In this document: positions 1-7,493 of the stretch, one piece after another
How positions within the stretch are numbered: position 1 is the stretch's first letter
Layout of the letters: each line of letters opens with the position of its first letter
Assembly: GCF_001509555.1 (NCBI RefSeq)
Contig: NZ_LMAS01000017.1
Location: 1 to 64,000, forward strand
Origin: Bacillus sp. FJAT-29937
GTDB lineage: Bacteria; Bacillota; Bacilli; Bacillales; Cytobacillaceae
Direction of reading: 5' to 3'
DNA length: 64,000 nt
Program-made: the position numbers and the translations under genes
Notes under the pieces: generated by a model
Told to the model about the DNA's origin: nothing
What the model saw: the letters and a program-made list of their open reading frames with translations, nothing else
The model's database searches: none

Positions 1-97
1 CCAATAAAGTTGAGTTGATTAGCTCATAAATGTCTTTTTGATAAAAAGACTAAAACGTTGACGTTTTTGTTCGTTCAGTTTTCAAAGAACTATCTTC
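1..97 (-). promoter_or_regulatory. rRNA leader region; a 16S rRNA gene probably starts just left of the window
   Basis: On the minus strand this stretch has a boxA-like antitermination element (AGTTCTTTGAAAACT, 77-91) and then a short inverted repeat (GAGCTAATCAACTC, 12-25) of the kind found just before Bacillus 16S genes. It ends in TTTATTGG at position 1, where 16S genes usually continue AGAGTTTGATC. No promoter is visible between the tRNA-Gly gene and this leader, so the tRNAs and the rRNA may share a transcript. The 16S gene itself lies outside the window and is inferred. Confidence 0.65.
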
Positions 98-171
98 TGG
101 AGCGGGTGAAGGGAATCGAACCCTCATCAACAGCTTGGAAGGCTGTGGTTTTACCACTAAACTACACCCGC
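98..171 (-). tRNA. tRNA-Gly(TCC)
   Basis: This 74-nt cloverleaf has acceptor GCGGGTG pairing with CACCCGC, anticodon TCC and an encoded CCA. It is the last tRNA of the cluster in transcription order. Confidence 0.95.
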
Positions 172-193
172 AATATTATTTTATTAATCTTAA

Positions 194-270
194 TGGTCGG
201 GAAGACAGGATTCGAACCTGCGACCCCTTGGTCCCAAACCAAGTGCTCTACCAAGCTGAGCTACTTCCCG
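194..270 (-). tRNA. tRNA-Pro(TGG)
   Basis: This 77-nt tRNA has a CGGGAAG acceptor stem, a TTTGGGA anticodon loop (anticodon TGG) and an encoded CCA. Confidence 0.95.
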
Positions 271-274
271 TTAA

Positions 275-351
<77 letters not shown>

Positions 352-410
352 ATTTATTAAAGCAACTTTTATAGTATATCTTGTTTCGCTTCGAATGTCA
401 ACAACTTTTT

Positions 411-496
<86 letters not shown>

Positions 497-559
497 TTTA
501 TAAAGAAGTGACAAAAACTATCATAGCAAATATCTAGTTGAAATTCAACTGGTATTTAA

Positions 560-644
560 TGGTGCGGGTGAAGGGAGTCGAACCCCCACGCCTCGCGGCG
601 CCAGATCCTAAGTCTGGTGCGTCTGCCAATTCCGCCACACCCGC
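560..644 (-). tRNA. tRNA-Leu(TAG)
   Basis: This 85-nt class II tRNA has a GCGGGTG acceptor stem, anticodon loop CTTAGGA (anticodon TAG), a long variable arm and an encoded CCA. Confidence 0.95.
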
Positions 645-697
645 ATATATCCTAAACAAAAGAAAAATAAATTACTTATCCGACTTTTTGTTTAAGG

Positions 698-773
698 TGG
701 TGAGCCATGAAGGACTCGAACCTTCGACCCTCTGATTAAAAGTCAGATGCTCTACCGACTGAGCTAATGGCTC
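698..773 (-). tRNA. tRNA-Lys(TTT)
   Basis: This 76-nt tRNA has a GAGCCAT acceptor stem, anticodon loop CTTTTAA (anticodon TTT) and an encoded CCA. Confidence 0.95.
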
Positions 774-789
774 GCTATAAAGATGTTTT

Positions 790-908
790 GTTGTTCTCTA
801 TATATTGATTGCAGTCATAAACTTGCTCCAAAGTCCTGCGATCTTTGTCGCAAAAATTTTAAAAAATCATCCAGAGAAGCAATGCTTCGAAGTTGTTTTT
901 TAAAATTT
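790..908 (-). repeat. spacer repeat copy A in the tRNA cluster
   Basis: This spacer between tRNA-Lys and tRNA-Gln resembles the spacer at 1355-1477. The shared core is GCTCCAAAGTCCT, then TCTTTGTCGCA, then a hairpin. Here the hairpin arms are a perfect 14-bp inverted repeat (AAAATTTTAAAAAA and its complement). I see no gene in it; its function is unknown. Confidence 0.7.
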
Positions 909-983
909 TGGCTGGGCTAGCTGGATTCGAACCAACGCATGTCGCAGTCAAAGTGCGATGCCTTACCGCTTGGCTATAGCCCA
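909..983 (-). tRNA. tRNA-Gln(TTG)
   Basis: This 75-nt tRNA has a TGGGCTA acceptor stem, anticodon loop CTTTGAC (anticodon TTG) and an encoded CCA. The 5' terminal T and A-T first pair are typical of tRNA-Gln. Confidence 0.94.
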
Positions 984-994
984 TTAATTGTATA

Positions 995-1071
995 TGGCGG
1001 TCCGGACGGGACTCGAACCCGCGACCTCCTGCGTGACAGGCAGGCATTCTAACCAACTGAACTACCGGACC
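995..1071 (-). tRNA. tRNA-Asp(GTC)
   Basis: This 77-nt tRNA has a GGTCCGG acceptor stem, anticodon loop CTGTCAC (anticodon GTC) and an encoded CCA. Confidence 0.95.
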
Positions 1072-1088
1072 ATAATATTTTCTTAAAG

Positions 1089-1160
1089 TGACCCATACGG
1101 GATTCGAACCCGTGTTACCGCCGTGAAAGGGCGGTGTCTTAACCGCTTGACCAATGGGCC
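1089..1160 (-). tRNA. tRNA-Glu(TTC), CCA not encoded
   Basis: This 72-nt tRNA body has a GGCCCAT acceptor stem with one G-T pair and anticodon loop CTTTCAC (anticodon TTC). After the discriminator A the gene continues CTTTAAGA, not CCA, so the tail must be added by a CCA-adding enzyme. All ten neighbouring tRNAs encode CCA. Confidence 0.93.
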
Positions 1161-1175
1161 ATATATAAATATCTC

Positions 1176-1266
1176 TGGCGGAGAAGGAGGGATTTGAACC
1201 CTCGCGCCGCTTACGCGACCTACACCCTTAGCAGGGGCGCCTCTTCAGCCTCTTGAGTACTTCCCC
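1176..1266 (-). tRNA. tRNA-Ser(GCT)
   Basis: This 91-nt class II tRNA has anticodon loop CTGCTAA (anticodon GCT), a long variable arm, a GGGGAAG acceptor stem with one G-T pair and an encoded CCA. Confidence 0.94.
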
Positions 1267-1271
1267 ATAAA

Positions 1272-1346
1272 TGGCTCCGCAGGTAGGATTCGAACCTACG
1301 ACCGTTCGGTTAACAGCCGAATGCTCTACCACTGAGCTACTGCGGA
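1272..1346 (-). tRNA. tRNA-Asn(GTT)
   Basis: This 75-nt tRNA has a TCCGCAG acceptor stem, anticodon loop CTGTTAA (anticodon GTT) and an encoded CCA. It is the first complete tRNA after the cluster promoter. Confidence 0.95.
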
Positions 1347-1354
1347 TCAGTTTG

Positions 1355-1477
1355 TATTGTTCCCTACAGTTTGATTAGCTTTGGGAATGTGCTCCAAAGT
1401 CCTTCGGTCTTTGTCGCAGATTTTAAAAGTTTGCCAATCAGTGAAGTAATGCTCTGTTGCTGCAATCTTTTAAAATC
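1355..1477 (-). repeat. spacer repeat copy B in the tRNA cluster
   Basis: This resembles the spacer at 790-908: GCTCCAAAGTCCTTCGG at 1391, TCTTTGTCGCA, then a hairpin with AGATTTTAAAAG arms. It separates the full tRNA-Asn gene from the tRNA-Asn fragment at 1478-1500. The gene-free stretch 1347-1656 holds only this repeat, the fragment and the cluster promoter. Confidence 0.7.
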
Positions 1478-1500
1478 CTCTACCACTGAGCTACTGCGGA
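1478..1500 (-). pseudogene. 5' fragment of a second tRNA-Asn gene
   Basis: These 23 bp are identical to the first 23 nt of tRNA-Asn (1324-1346). The upstream flank is also similar (AGTTTGT at 1503 against AGTTTGT at 1349). The fragment stops in the D-arm and cannot fold as a tRNA. It looks like the remnant of a tandem tRNA-Asn duplication or of an insertion with flank duplication. Confidence 0.75.
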
Positions 1501-1563
1501 ATAGTTTGTTTTGGTCATTAACAAAACACTGTGTTTTCTCACATCATCTTGTCGACTCTTACT

Positions 1564-1592
1564 ATTATAAAAACCTAGCTATTAAAAGTCAA
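1564..1592 (-). promoter_or_regulatory. sigma-A promoter of the tRNA cluster
   Basis: The minus strand has TTGACT (1587-1592), a 17-bp spacer and a perfect TATAAT (1564-1569). It lies upstream of tRNA-Asn and points into the cluster. No other promoter of this quality was seen among the tRNAs, so it probably drives all eleven. Confidence 0.85.
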
Positions 1593-1656
1593 GAAGGTTT
1601 TCTAAAAAAAATCTTCTGCTATTTTACATTATAATTATCTATTTTACTTATAGATA

Positions 1657-2130
1657 TTACCCCTGTTTTACTTCTTTAATTTTCTCTAATCTCCCTTTGC
1701 ACTTTCCGCAAACGTATTTTTGTGTATTAATACTTCTTTTCCGTTCATATAATTGCCCGCAATCTTTGCAAGCATATATGATAATTCTTTTAGGCATGGC
1801 CTTTTTTGTGCGTTCTGGCAGAGGCGAGCAAAATCTTGGTGCTCTAACGGCTTTCATTAAATGTCTAAAATCCTGATCTCTGTGTTTGTATCCTCTTCCT
1901 TCAATATGAAGGTGATAATGGCATAGCTCATGTTTAATAATTCCGCATAATTCCTCAAACCCGAGCTGATCTAAGTATTTTCTATTTATCTCTATATTAT
2001 GGGTGTTAAGCATATAACGCCCGCCTGTCGAACGAAGCCTTTCATTAAAAAAAGCCTTATGCCGAAATGGCTTCCCAAAGCTTTGAAGTGAAATGTCCTC
2101 AACTAACTTTTGCAGTTCTAAGTCATCCAT
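1657..2130 (-). CDS. ydcK: SprT-like zinc metalloprotease-fold protein
   Basis: This 157-residue protein belongs to the SprT/Spartan-like family. The signature HELCHYH near residue 67 provides the zinc-binding histidines and the general-base glutamate. The C-terminal part (about 115-145) has CKDCGQ and CGKCKG, a likely four-cysteine zinc ribbon. In eukaryotes related proteins cleave DNA-protein crosslinks; the role in Bacillus is not settled, so only the fold and metal sites are supported. The start follows GAGGGG at a good distance. Its place between the tRNA cluster and cmpA/tex matches B. subtilis ydcK. Confidence 0.85.
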   Translation of the reverse strand: MDDLELQKLVEDISLQSFGKPFRHKAFFNERLRSTGGRYMLNTHNIEINRKYLDQLGFEELCGIIKHELCHYHLHIEGRGYKHRDQDFRHLMKAVRAPRFCSPLPERTKKAMPKRIIIYACKDCGQLYERKRSINTQKYVCGKCKGRLEKIKEVKQG

Positions 2131-2307
2131 CCGTTTTTTCCCCTCTAAATAAATGTGAACATGACAACCTATTATAGCATAGGCTATATATACCTTTTCA
2201 TATAGTAATAAGTTTGATAATCATTTATTTTTTTCATTTAAGAAGTTATTACCCACACTTCTTTATAGATAATTTTAAGTTCGAATTCCTATCGAGGAGG
2301 TATTCAG

Positions 2308-2421
2308 ATGCCTGGATGGTTTCAAAATCAAATGCAGAGGGCCTTTTTAGAAAAAGATCGTTCCACTATAAAATTATTAAATCAATGCTGGTTTTTCTAC
2401 AGAAAAAAACACTGTTCATAG
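2308..2421 (+). CDS. cmpA: cortex morphogenetic protein CmpA
   Basis: This 37-codon gene begins with ATG seven nt after a strong GAGGAGG site and ends at TAG 2419. The peptide starts MPGWFQNQMQRAFLEKD and ends FFYRKKHCS, which I recognise as CmpA. In B. subtilis CmpA holds back cortex assembly during sporulation until the spore-coat basement layer of SpoIVA is properly built, and it helps ClpXP remove defective sporulating cells. The location between ydcK and tex matches its usual genomic place. It runs opposite to both neighbours. A sigma-E type promoter would be expected, but I could not assign one with confidence in 2131-2290. Confidence 0.88.
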   Translation: MPGWFQNQMQRAFLEKDRSTIKLLNQCWFFYRKKHCS

Positions 2422-2446
2422 AAGCCTATCTTATTGAGACTGAGCA

Positions 2447-2480
2447 ATCAAAAAGAGCGCCGGGCATTACCTAGCGCTCT
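2447..2480 (-). terminator. terminator of tex
   Basis: A 7-bp hairpin (AGAGCGC with GCGCTCT, 2454-2480) is followed on the minus strand by TTTTT. It lies just after the tex stop codon. Confidence 0.75.
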
Positions 2481-2491
2481 AACATCGTAAA

Positions 2492-4687
2492 TTATTCATT
2501 TGGAGCAAGCATCGTAAGAGAAACTCTTCCTTTATTTTTATCAACAGAATCGACCCAAACAGTAACAACATCGCCGACAGAAACAACATCTAGTGGGTGT
2601 TTAACAAATTGACGGCTTAATTTAGATATGTGAACAAGCCCATCCTGCTTTACTCCGATATCAACAAAAGCGCCGAAGTCCACGACATTGCGAACAGTCC
2701 CTTGAAGCTCCATACCTGCATTCAAATCCTCCAGCTGTAGAACATCCTTTTTTAATAGCGGTGTTGGCAAATCATCACGCGGGTCTCTTTCTGGTCTAAC
2801 AAGCGCATCGATAATATCCTTTAGCGTAAGCTCCCCTATCCCTAATTCAACAGCTATTTCAGCAACATTTAATTTTGAAATTGAATCCTTTAATGCTGCT
2901 GAACCTAAGTCGCTTGTTTTAAAACCTTGTTGCTCAAGCAATTTAATAACCTCTGAATAGCTTTCCGGATGGATGCCTGTACGATCGAGCGGTTCCTTTC
3001 CATCTATAATTCTTAAGAAACCGATAGCCTGCTCATATGTTTTCGCTCCTAGGCGCGGAATTTTCTTAAGCTGTTTGCGGGTTGAAAATTTCCCTTCTTC
3101 CTCCCGCATCTTTACTATATTATTGGCAACAGTCTTTGAAAGCCCTGCAACATATTGGAGCAAGGAAGAAGAAGCTGTATTAACGTTTACACCTACTTGG
3201 TTCACAGCCGTTTCTACAACAAATGTTAATGATTCTGATAATCTCTTTTGTGAAACATCATGCTGGTATTGCCCGACTCCAACAGACTTCGGGTCAATTT
3301 TCACAAGCTCTGCTAATGGGTCCTGCAGACGACGGGCAATAGAAACTGCACTTCTTTCCTCTACTTGTAAATCCGGGAACTCTTCTCTGGCCAGATCAGA
3401 AGCCGAATATACACTGGCTCCCGCTTCATTGACGATAAGATAGTAAACCTCTTCTTTAAGCTCTTTTAAAATATCAGCAACAAACTGTTCAGTCTCTCGT
3501 GAAGCAGTTCCGTTTCCAATGGCGATCATTTCCACTTGAAACGTTTGAATGATATCAATAATTTGTGCTTTTGCTTCTCTCGCCTTTGAAACTGGCGGAT
3601 GCGGATAAATGACTGCGATCTTCAGAACTTTTCCTGTCTCATCTACGACAGCAAGCTTACAGCCGGTCCGATAGGCCGGGTCCACCGCTAGCACAACTTT
3701 TCCTTTTAACGGCGGCTGCAGGAGGAGTTTTCGTAAATTCTCTGAAAAAATCATGATGGCCTGTTCTTCCGCTTTTTCCGTTAATTCATTTCTTATTTCT
3801 CTTTCAATGGATGGCTGAATTAAACGTTTGTACCCATCCTCATAGGCCTCTTGGACAATGGTCGAAACTTTCGATTTTTCATTTTTGATCCACTTTTTAT
3901 GTAAGTATTTCAAAATAAAATCAGTATTCGGTTTAAGGCTGATGCGTAAAATTTCTTCCTTCTCACCGCGGTTTAATGCCAATGTACGATGCGGGACGAT
4001 TTTTGAAATGGGCTCTTCGTACTCATAATACATTTCAAAAACCTTTTTCTCGTCCTTTGCTTCATCCTTCACTGTTGATTCAATCGTTCCGGTTTTTGCC
4101 GTTTGCTCGCGAATCCATTTTCTGCTGTCCGCATCATCGGATACCCATTCAGCTATAATATCCTTCGCGCCCGAGATGGCTTCCTCAACGGAATTCACTT
4201 CTTTATCTTCTGAGAGGAATTCGTTTGCCTTGTTCTCTGGAGATTCTGTTAACGGAAAGGTTAACATCCATTCTGCAAATGGCTCCAAGCCTTTCTCCTT
4301 CGCAACGGTTGCCTTCGTCCGGCGCTTCTGCTTGTAGGGGCGATACAAATCCTCTATTTCCTGCAGTTTCTCTGAAATTTGAATGTTGTTTCTTAATTCA
4401 TCTGTAAGCTTTCCTTGCTCATCAATTAATCGAATAACTTCCTCTTTTCGCTGTTCAAGATTTTGTATGTAATGCCAGCGCTCCATAATGTCACGAATTT
4501 GAACCTCGTCTAAAGCGCCAGTTTGTTCTTTACGATAACGAGCAATAAAGGGGACCGTGTTTCCCTCTTCCAGAAGGCCGATTGTGTGTCTAACTTGTTT
4601 AACTGATAACGATTGTTCTGAAGCTATTTTTTCAAAAACTTGATTATTATTTGCGATAGTTGTTTCCAATATTTTACCCCCAGCCAT
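2492..4687 (-). CDS. tex: Tex family RNA-binding transcriptional accessory protein
   Basis: This is a full-length Tex protein of 731 residues. Domains in order are the helical N-terminal region (VPFIARYRKEQTG, about 45-60), a YqgF/RNase H-like domain (VVLAVDPAYRTGCKLAVVD, about 330-450), helix-hairpin-helix repeats (about 505-570) and a C-terminal S1 RNA-binding domain (DFGAFVDIGVKQDGLVHIS, about 660-700). Tex is a cytoplasmic nucleic-acid-binding factor with a transcription-linked role in several bacteria. The first ATG has a poor ribosome site. A TTG at codon 7 (4669) sits 7 nt after GGGGG and may be the true start, giving 725 residues. Confidence 0.92.
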   Translation of the reverse strand: MAGGKILETTIANNNQVFEKIASEQSLSVKQVRHTIGLLEEGNTVPFIARYRKEQTGALDEVQIRDIMERWHYIQNLEQRKEEVIRLIDEQGKLTDELRNNIQISEKLQEIEDLYRPYKQKRRTKATVAKEKGLEPFAEWMLTFPLTESPENKANEFLSEDKEVNSVEEAISGAKDIIAEWVSDDADSRKWIREQTAKTGTIESTVKDEAKDEKKVFEMYYEYEEPISKIVPHRTLALNRGEKEEILRISLKPNTDFILKYLHKKWIKNEKSKVSTIVQEAYEDGYKRLIQPSIEREIRNELTEKAEEQAIMIFSENLRKLLLQPPLKGKVVLAVDPAYRTGCKLAVVDETGKVLKIAVIYPHPPVSKAREAKAQIIDIIQTFQVEMIAIGNGTASRETEQFVADILKELKEEVYYLIVNEAGASVYSASDLAREEFPDLQVEERSAVSIARRLQDPLAELVKIDPKSVGVGQYQHDVSQKRLSESLTFVVETAVNQVGVNVNTASSSLLQYVAGLSKTVANNIVKMREEEGKFSTRKQLKKIPRLGAKTYEQAIGFLRIIDGKEPLDRTGIHPESYSEVIKLLEQQGFKTSDLGSAALKDSISKLNVAEIAVELGIGELTLKDIIDALVRPERDPRDDLPTPLLKKDVLQLEDLNAGMELQGTVRNVVDFGAFVDIGVKQDGLVHISKLSRQFVKHPLDVVSVGDVVTVWVDSVDKNKGRVSLTMLAPNE

Positions 4688-4752
4688 TAAGTCTTGTTTT
4701 TCATTTTACCAAACTCTTGATTAAGTTTCATATGGGACCCCGCGTTATCTTC

Positions 4753-4786
4753 AAAAAAAGAAGCTGCCTAGACAATTAGGCAGCCT
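4753..4786 (-). terminator. terminator of the rsbVW-sigB operon
   Basis: An 8-bp stem (GCTGCCTA with TAGGCAGC) is followed on the minus strand by a run of seven T. It ends the operon directly after sigB, so no rsbX gene follows. Confidence 0.85.
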
Positions 4787-4799
4787 CATATCATAAACA

Positions 4800-5597
4800 T
4801 TAAGTATTTGTTGATTCTTGGTTGGCTGATTCTGCATGTATTGCTTCCTGCAATTTTTTAATAGCTCGTCTTTGGAGTCTTGAAACGTGCATCTGTGAAA
4901 TTTGTAATTTTTCACCCGTTTCCTTTTGACTCAAGTTTTCTAAATATGTGTATTGGATGATTTGTTTCTCTCTCTCCGTTAGCACATGCAATGCTTTTTC
5001 TAATACAAGCATCTGATTGATCTTTTCATAGCCCTTATCGACCTGACCCACTATATCATGTAAGGTCACAGTTCCGCCTTCTGAATCAGCATCAATCGAA
5101 TGATCAACGGAAAGCGCATGATAGCTTTTTCCCATTTCAAGGGCTTCTAGAACTTCTTCCTCCTCAATGTCTAAAACTTCCGCAATTTCGTTCATTTTCG
5201 GAGACCTTTGGAGTTTAACTGTTAACTCCTCAATCGTTGTTTTGATTTTCGGCCCTAGCTCCTTAATTCGGCGGGGCACATGAACACTCCATGTCTTGTC
5301 ACGTAAGAATCTCTTGATTTCACCGATAATAGTCGGGACTGCAAATGCCTCAAAATTCTTCCCAAAGGTTTCGTCATATCGGCGTATAGCCCCAAGTAAT
5401 CCAATTAGCCCTACCTGAGTGATATCTTCATGAAAGGCTTTTCCCCTTGAGTATTTTCGTGCAATCGATTCGACCAAATTCTGATAGTATAACACAAGCG
5501 AATTTAGAGCTTCTTCATCTTGGTGCTGCTGATAAGCTTTGATGAGCTGGTTGATCTCATCCTTTGATTTTTGATTAGGTCGAGAGTGCTTTAGCAT
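4800..5597 (-). CDS. sigB: general stress sigma factor SigB
   Basis: This 265-residue sigma-70 factor belongs to the SigB/SigF/SigG group. Region 2 includes DITQVGLIGLLGAIRRYD (about 58-75) and FAVPTIIGEIKRFLRD. Region 4 near the C-terminus has the helix-turn-helix NLSQKETGEKLQISQMHVSR. It directs RNA polymerase to general stress genes and is held inactive by RsbW. Its start overlaps the rsbW 3' end by 23 bp, which suggests translational coupling and matched amounts. The operon has a sigma-B promoter upstream of rsbV, so it is autoregulated. Unlike B. subtilis there is no rsbX after it. Confidence 0.95.
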   Translation of the reverse strand: MLKHSRPNQKSKDEINQLIKAYQQHQDEEALNSLVLYYQNLVESIARKYSRGKAFHEDITQVGLIGLLGAIRRYDETFGKNFEAFAVPTIIGEIKRFLRDKTWSVHVPRRIKELGPKIKTTIEELTVKLQRSPKMNEIAEVLDIEEEEVLEALEMGKSYHALSVDHSIDADSEGGTVTLHDIVGQVDKGYEKINQMLVLEKALHVLTEREKQIIQYTYLENLSQKETGEKLQISQMHVSRLQRRAIKKLQEAIHAESANQESTNT

Positions 5598-6048
5598 CCA
5601 TCTCCACCTGCTCTCCTTCTAGGTATTTGATCATGAATACCGTCACACCCTCTTTATCATGGATTCTAACTTCATCCATTAAAGACTCAATTAAGTATAG
5701 CCCTAAACCTCCTTCACGCAAATATTCAATGGATTCTGTCTGTTGATACCGTCCAATCCCTTGCTTGGCGGATAAAAAGTCAAAGCTTTTGCCATTATCG
5801 GCAACCATTACTTCCAGCCGGTTTTCGTATAACCCGAAACCGACGACCACTTCCCCTTGTTCTTCCTCTTTATAGGCGTGATGTACAGCATTTGTACAAG
5901 CCTCACTTACTGCAATTTTTAAATCTTCAATATCGTCATACACAAACCCCATCCGGCTCGCAATTCCCGATAGGGTAAGCCGAACTACATTCACGAATTC
6001 TGCTTTGGCAGGGACTTTAATTTCAATATAATCAAACGATTGATTCAT
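5575..6048 (-). CDS. rsbW: anti-sigma-B factor and serine kinase RsbW
   Basis: This 157-residue GHKL ATPase-fold protein has an N-box (SEACTNAVHHAY), a G1 box (DNGKSFD) and a G2 box (GGLGLYLIESLMDEV). RsbW binds SigB to block it, or phosphorylates RsbV when ATP is high. I chose the ATG at 6048 (MNQSFDYIEIKVP) because it follows AAGGTG by 7 nt and aligns with RsbW starts; a longer frame reaching 6081 has no ribosome site. It overlaps rsbV by 17 bp and sigB by 23 bp, as expected for a partner-switching module. Confidence 0.94.
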   Translation of the reverse strand: MNQSFDYIEIKVPAKAEFVNVVRLTLSGIASRMGFVYDDIEDLKIAVSEACTNAVHHAYKEEEQGEVVVGFGLYENRLEVMVADNGKSFDFLSAKQGIGRYQQTESIEYLREGGLGLYLIESLMDEVRIHDKEGVTVFMIKYLEGEQVEMDAKALST

Positions 6049-6376
6049 TCTCTTCACCTTCATTCTGGCTGGAAATATCAATAATATTAGCGAGACCAGT
6101 CATTTTGAAAAGCCTCAATAAGCGCTCAGATAATCCAACGATCCGAAGCTTGCCATGATTGGAGCTTATATTTTTAAACACACCAACAAATACGCCTAAC
6201 CCTGTGCTATCTAAGTAGGATACATTAGATAGGTTAATGATCATTTCTATTCCTTCTTTTTCTGAAAGAGGAAAGATTCTCTCTCTTAGCTTTGGTGCAG
6301 TAAACGCATCAATCTCACCTTGAACAATCACATTCATTTGATTTCCCTGCTCGTGAATTTGAACTGACATATTCAT
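6032..6376 (-). CDS. rsbV: anti-anti-sigma factor RsbV
   Basis: This 114-residue STAS-domain protein carries the phosphorylation loop YLDSTGLGVFVG near residue 57. The serine in DSTG is the site that RsbW phosphorylates. Unphosphorylated RsbV binds RsbW and frees SigB. I chose the ATG at 6376 (MNMSVQIHEQG), 6 nt after GGTGGG, over an in-frame start seven codons upstream. A PP2C phosphatase such as RsbU or RsbP must exist elsewhere to reactivate RsbV, since none is encoded beside it. Confidence 0.94.
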   Translation of the reverse strand: MNMSVQIHEQGNQMNVIVQGEIDAFTAPKLRERIFPLSEKEGIEMIINLSNVSYLDSTGLGVFVGVFKNISSNHGKLRIVGLSERLLRLFKMTGLANIIDISSQNEGEENESIV

Positions 6377-6413
6377 AACTGACCCACCTTTTTGCATATC
6401 AATTGGATATTTA

Positions 6414-6439
6414 CTTCCCTGTTTGCCGAATGAATAAAC
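6414..6439 (-). promoter_or_regulatory. sigma-B promoter of rsbV-rsbW-sigB
   Basis: The minus strand has GTTTAT (6434-6439), a 14-bp spacer and GGGAAG (6414-6419). The Bacillus sigma-B consensus is about GTTTAA-N13/14-GGGTAT. It lies 38 nt before the rsbV start and would give positive autoregulation. Confidence 0.75.
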
Positions 6440-6521
6440 CTATTTATTTATATTTTTCAAAATGATTAGTTACAGTTTAGCAGAAATAGCGGATGGGTAA
6501 AGGTTGGAAAGCCTGTAAAAT

Positions 6522-6551
6522 TAAAAATGGCAAGCATTTTGAATGCTTGCC
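6522..6551 (-). terminator. second hairpin downstream of ndoA
   Basis: A 10-bp stem (GGCAAGCATT with AATGCTTGCC, 6529-6551) is followed on the minus strand by ATTTTTAATTTT. It lies between the first ndoA terminator and the sigma-B promoter and may insulate rsbV from read-through. Confidence 0.6.
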
Positions 6552-6607
6552 GCGGGTAGATGTTAATAATGATAAAAATAATTAAAAGACCAATTGTCAT
6601 ACACACA

Positions 6608-6635
6608 AATAAAAACGCCCTTATGGAAAGAGCGT
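6608..6635 (-). terminator. terminator of ndoAI-ndoA
   Basis: A 6-bp stem (ACGCTC with GGGCGT, one G-T pair) is followed on the minus strand by TTTTTATTT, 9 nt after the ndoA stop codon. Confidence 0.7.
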
Positions 6636-6643
6636 ATTTTGTA

Positions 6644-6994
6644 TTAAAATTCGATGAGCCCTAAGCTAATCTGAACGGCTTCATCCACTTTTTCCATCAT
6701 TTCGTCATCGAGATGGGTAATTTTATCGGTTAAGCGCTGTTTATCGATTGTTCTAATTTGCTCTAAAAGAATTACCGAATCTCGTTCAAAACCATAGCGC
6801 TTCGCATCAATTTCAACATGAGTAGGCAGCTTAGCCTTCTGAATTTGAGCAGTGATTGCAGCAACAATTACTGTGGGACTAAACCGATTCCCGATGTCGT
6901 TTTGGATGATCAGCACTGGACGGACGCCACCTTGTTCTGAACCAACAACTGGGGATAGGTCTGCAAAATATACGTCACCACGTTTGACAATCAA
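6644..6994 (-). CDS. ndoA: EndoA (MazF-type) mRNA interferase toxin
   Basis: This 116-residue protein is the PemK/MazF-type endoribonuclease EndoA. The N-terminal signature [19 protein letters not shown] and the following RPVLIIQND form the conserved barrel. The B. subtilis homologue cuts RNA at UACAU; that specificity is assumed here from family likeness. The gene starts 4 nt after the antitoxin stop codon and is clearly co-transcribed with it. Its position between alr and the sigma-B operon is the same as in B. subtilis. Confidence 0.95.
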   Translation of the reverse strand: MIVKRGDVYFADLSPVVGSEQGGVRPVLIIQNDIGNRFSPTVIVAAITAQIQKAKLPTHVEIDAKRYGFERDSVILLEQIRTIDKQRLTDKITHLDDEMMEKVDEAVQISLGLIEF

Positions 6995-6998
6995 GGGA

Positions 6999-7280
6999 TT
7001 ACCCTCCGCTTACTAGACGTTCAACTGTGTTTTCTGCCTCGAATTCTGCAAGAAATGCTTCAGATGCAATCGTCAAGTTTATTTTCGCCATCTCCATATA
7101 ACCACGTCTCATGGCCTCACGAATTTGTCTCTTTTTTCGCTCGCGCAAATACATTTTGGTTGCTTGATAAATGAATTCACTCCGATTTACGTTTTCCTGC
7201 TTTACAAAGCCATCTAACTCGGTTACAAGATGTTGCGGTAATTTCACCATAATCTCTGTTGTTGCGCTGGACTCAGACAC
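6999..7280 (-). CDS. ndoAI: EndoAI antitoxin (ribbon-helix-helix)
   Basis: This 93-residue antitoxin partners EndoA. The N-terminal segment [19 protein letters not shown] is a ribbon-helix-helix DNA-binding region, and the acidic, leucine-poor C-terminus ([16 protein letters not shown]) is the likely toxin-binding tail. I chose the GTG at 7280 because GGAGG lies 9 nt upstream; a TTG two codons earlier is only 3 nt from it. The resulting N-terminus SESSATTE matches the B. subtilis protein. Dimers probably repress their own operon, but no operator was identified. Confidence 0.92.
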   Translation of the reverse strand: MSESSATTEIMVKLPQHLVTELDGFVKQENVNRSEFIYQATKMYLRERKKRQIREAMRRGYMEMAKINLTIASEAFLAEFEAENTVERLVSGG

Positions 7281-7493
7281 AAACAAACACCTCCACCATC
7301 ACTACACACCATTTTATATCTACCATTTTTAATATTAACATCAATCCGACCTCATGCAAAGGGGGTTTATCAATTCTTCTCTATTATCCGCCAAAAAATT
7401 ATTCTTTTATGCATAAAGCTTTGCTTTCATATTGAAGAAATTAATTTATTCCTGATCCCTTTTCAACCGAGGTCAGTTCAATGTCATCACGTT

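Noticed and set aside
2973-3443. 156-residue open frame on the plus strand
   Set aside because: It is antisense within tex, which is a full-length conserved gene, and has no ribosome site.
5575-6397. Longer starts for rsbW (6081) and rsbV (6397)
   Set aside because: Neither upstream start has a spaced ribosome site, whereas the internal starts at 6048 and 6376 do and agree with the known proteins.
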